Source: JAENVT01 sp963773085
Lineage (GTDB): Bacteria > Actinomycetota > Acidimicrobiia > Acidimicrobiales > Ilumatobacteraceae
Reading direction: 5' to 3'
Length of the DNA stretch: 64,000 nucleotides
NCBI GenBank assembly: GCA_963773085.1
Contig: CAVYZS010000003.1
Coordinates: forward strand, 3,264 to 67,263
The notes beneath the pieces were generated by a model. It did no database searches and had not been told where the DNA came from. It saw only the letters and a list, made by a program, of their open reading frames with translations. A program made the position numbers and the translations under genes. Positions 63,721-64,000 of this stretch are shown here, piece after piece; position 1 is the stretch's first letter, and every line of letters starts with the position of its first letter.

Positions 63721-64000
63721 CCTTGCCTGGATGGCAGCACTTCGAGCGAGAACACGCGTCCCGACCCGGTGCCATCGCCTGGGTGGCACGATCCTCGGAA
63801 TGTGGCGTCCCCGCGTGCTCGGCCAGAATTGTCTGTGCGCGCGGAGACGTTCCGCGCTTCTGTTCGCTCACTCTAATCGAAAAGCCTGGCATCGCAGGAC
63901 GCGAATCGGGCCGTATTGGCCCACATCGGTACCAGCGGTCTCCGGTGAGTTGCGAGACAACTTCGTTTGAGCATTCTAACGAGCGTTGTGGTGTCGAAGG

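Overview
The window is a gene-dense, high-G+C bacterial chromosome segment. It most resembles an actinobacterium of the Acidimicrobiia (Ilumatobacter-like) type. The evidence is an S-(hydroxymethyl)mycothiol dehydrogenase (mycothiol is an actinobacterial thiol), several luciferase-like oxidoreductases of the F420/FMN type, two DUF2510 domains, a DUF2252 protein, a LytR-CpsA-Psr protein in the nadD-rsfS operon, and frequent GTG/TTG starts with ATGA-type overlaps. The lineage is inferred; no rRNA gene is present. I saw no prophage, intact insertion sequence or CRISPR array.

Layout. 1-3.0 kb (minus): tRNA-Ala and the coupled operon nadD > LCP protein > rsfS > membrane ABM protein. 3.0-6.9 kb (plus): a sigma-70 factor with promoter and terminator, class II DAHP synthase, a serine hydrolase and a small unknown protein. 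6.9-10.9 kb: thiolase, PIG-L deacetylase, cytochrome P450 and histidine phosphatase. 10.9-13.3 kb: a three-gene cassette (lipoprotein, ComEA-like lipoprotein, membrane protein) with a clear promoter and an inverted repeat. 14-17.6 kb: a heterodimeric ABC exporter. 17.7-23.1 kb: DoxX, an acyltransferase, phosphatidylcholine synthase, a NylC/DmpA-type P1 peptidase, panB and panC. 23.1-28.5 kb: a duplicated hairpin repeat, CPBP protease, FAD oxidoreductase, M1 peptidase and a ProA-like dehydrogenase. 28.5-35.3 kb: MBL hydrolase, YhhN, TauE, a 2-oxoglutarate oxygenase, a GNAT/enolase-superfamily pair, and a stand-alone LigD polymerase domain coupled to an MBL hydrolase. 35.7-46.4 kb: catabolic and redox genes (mycothiol-dependent formaldehyde oxidation, homocysteine methyltransferase, Baeyer-Villiger-type monooxygenase, aminotransferase/2-hydroxyacid dehydrogenase pair, NylB-like hydrolase, FAD monooxygenase, two LLM oxidoreductases). 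46.4-54.1 kb: GGDEF protein, divergent phhA and Lrp/AsnC regulator, a membrane protein, DUF2252 and a large LuxR-type regulator. 54.2-64 kb: DUF4242 protein, secreted protein, SDR, CHAD protein over a pyruvate-kinase-like remnant, a GH63-like/GH13 operon, an APC permease and a degraded SpoIIAA-like fragment.

Seven genes, including the normally essential nadD and a DAHP synthase, are broken by ten single-base frameshifts. Nine of the ten look like one extra G or C and one like a lost G in a run. Because the protein sequence on both sides stays well conserved, residual sequencing or assembly indels are more likely than true gene decay. Frameshifted genes are typed here as 'pseudogene', with their full intended extent given.

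The most interesting items are: the 10.9-13.3 kb cassette; the GNAT/OSBS-like pair, which resembles a known D- to L-amino-acid conversion module; a palindrome identical to the core of the CebR operator upstream of the DUF4242 gene; and two families of palindromic intergenic repeats.
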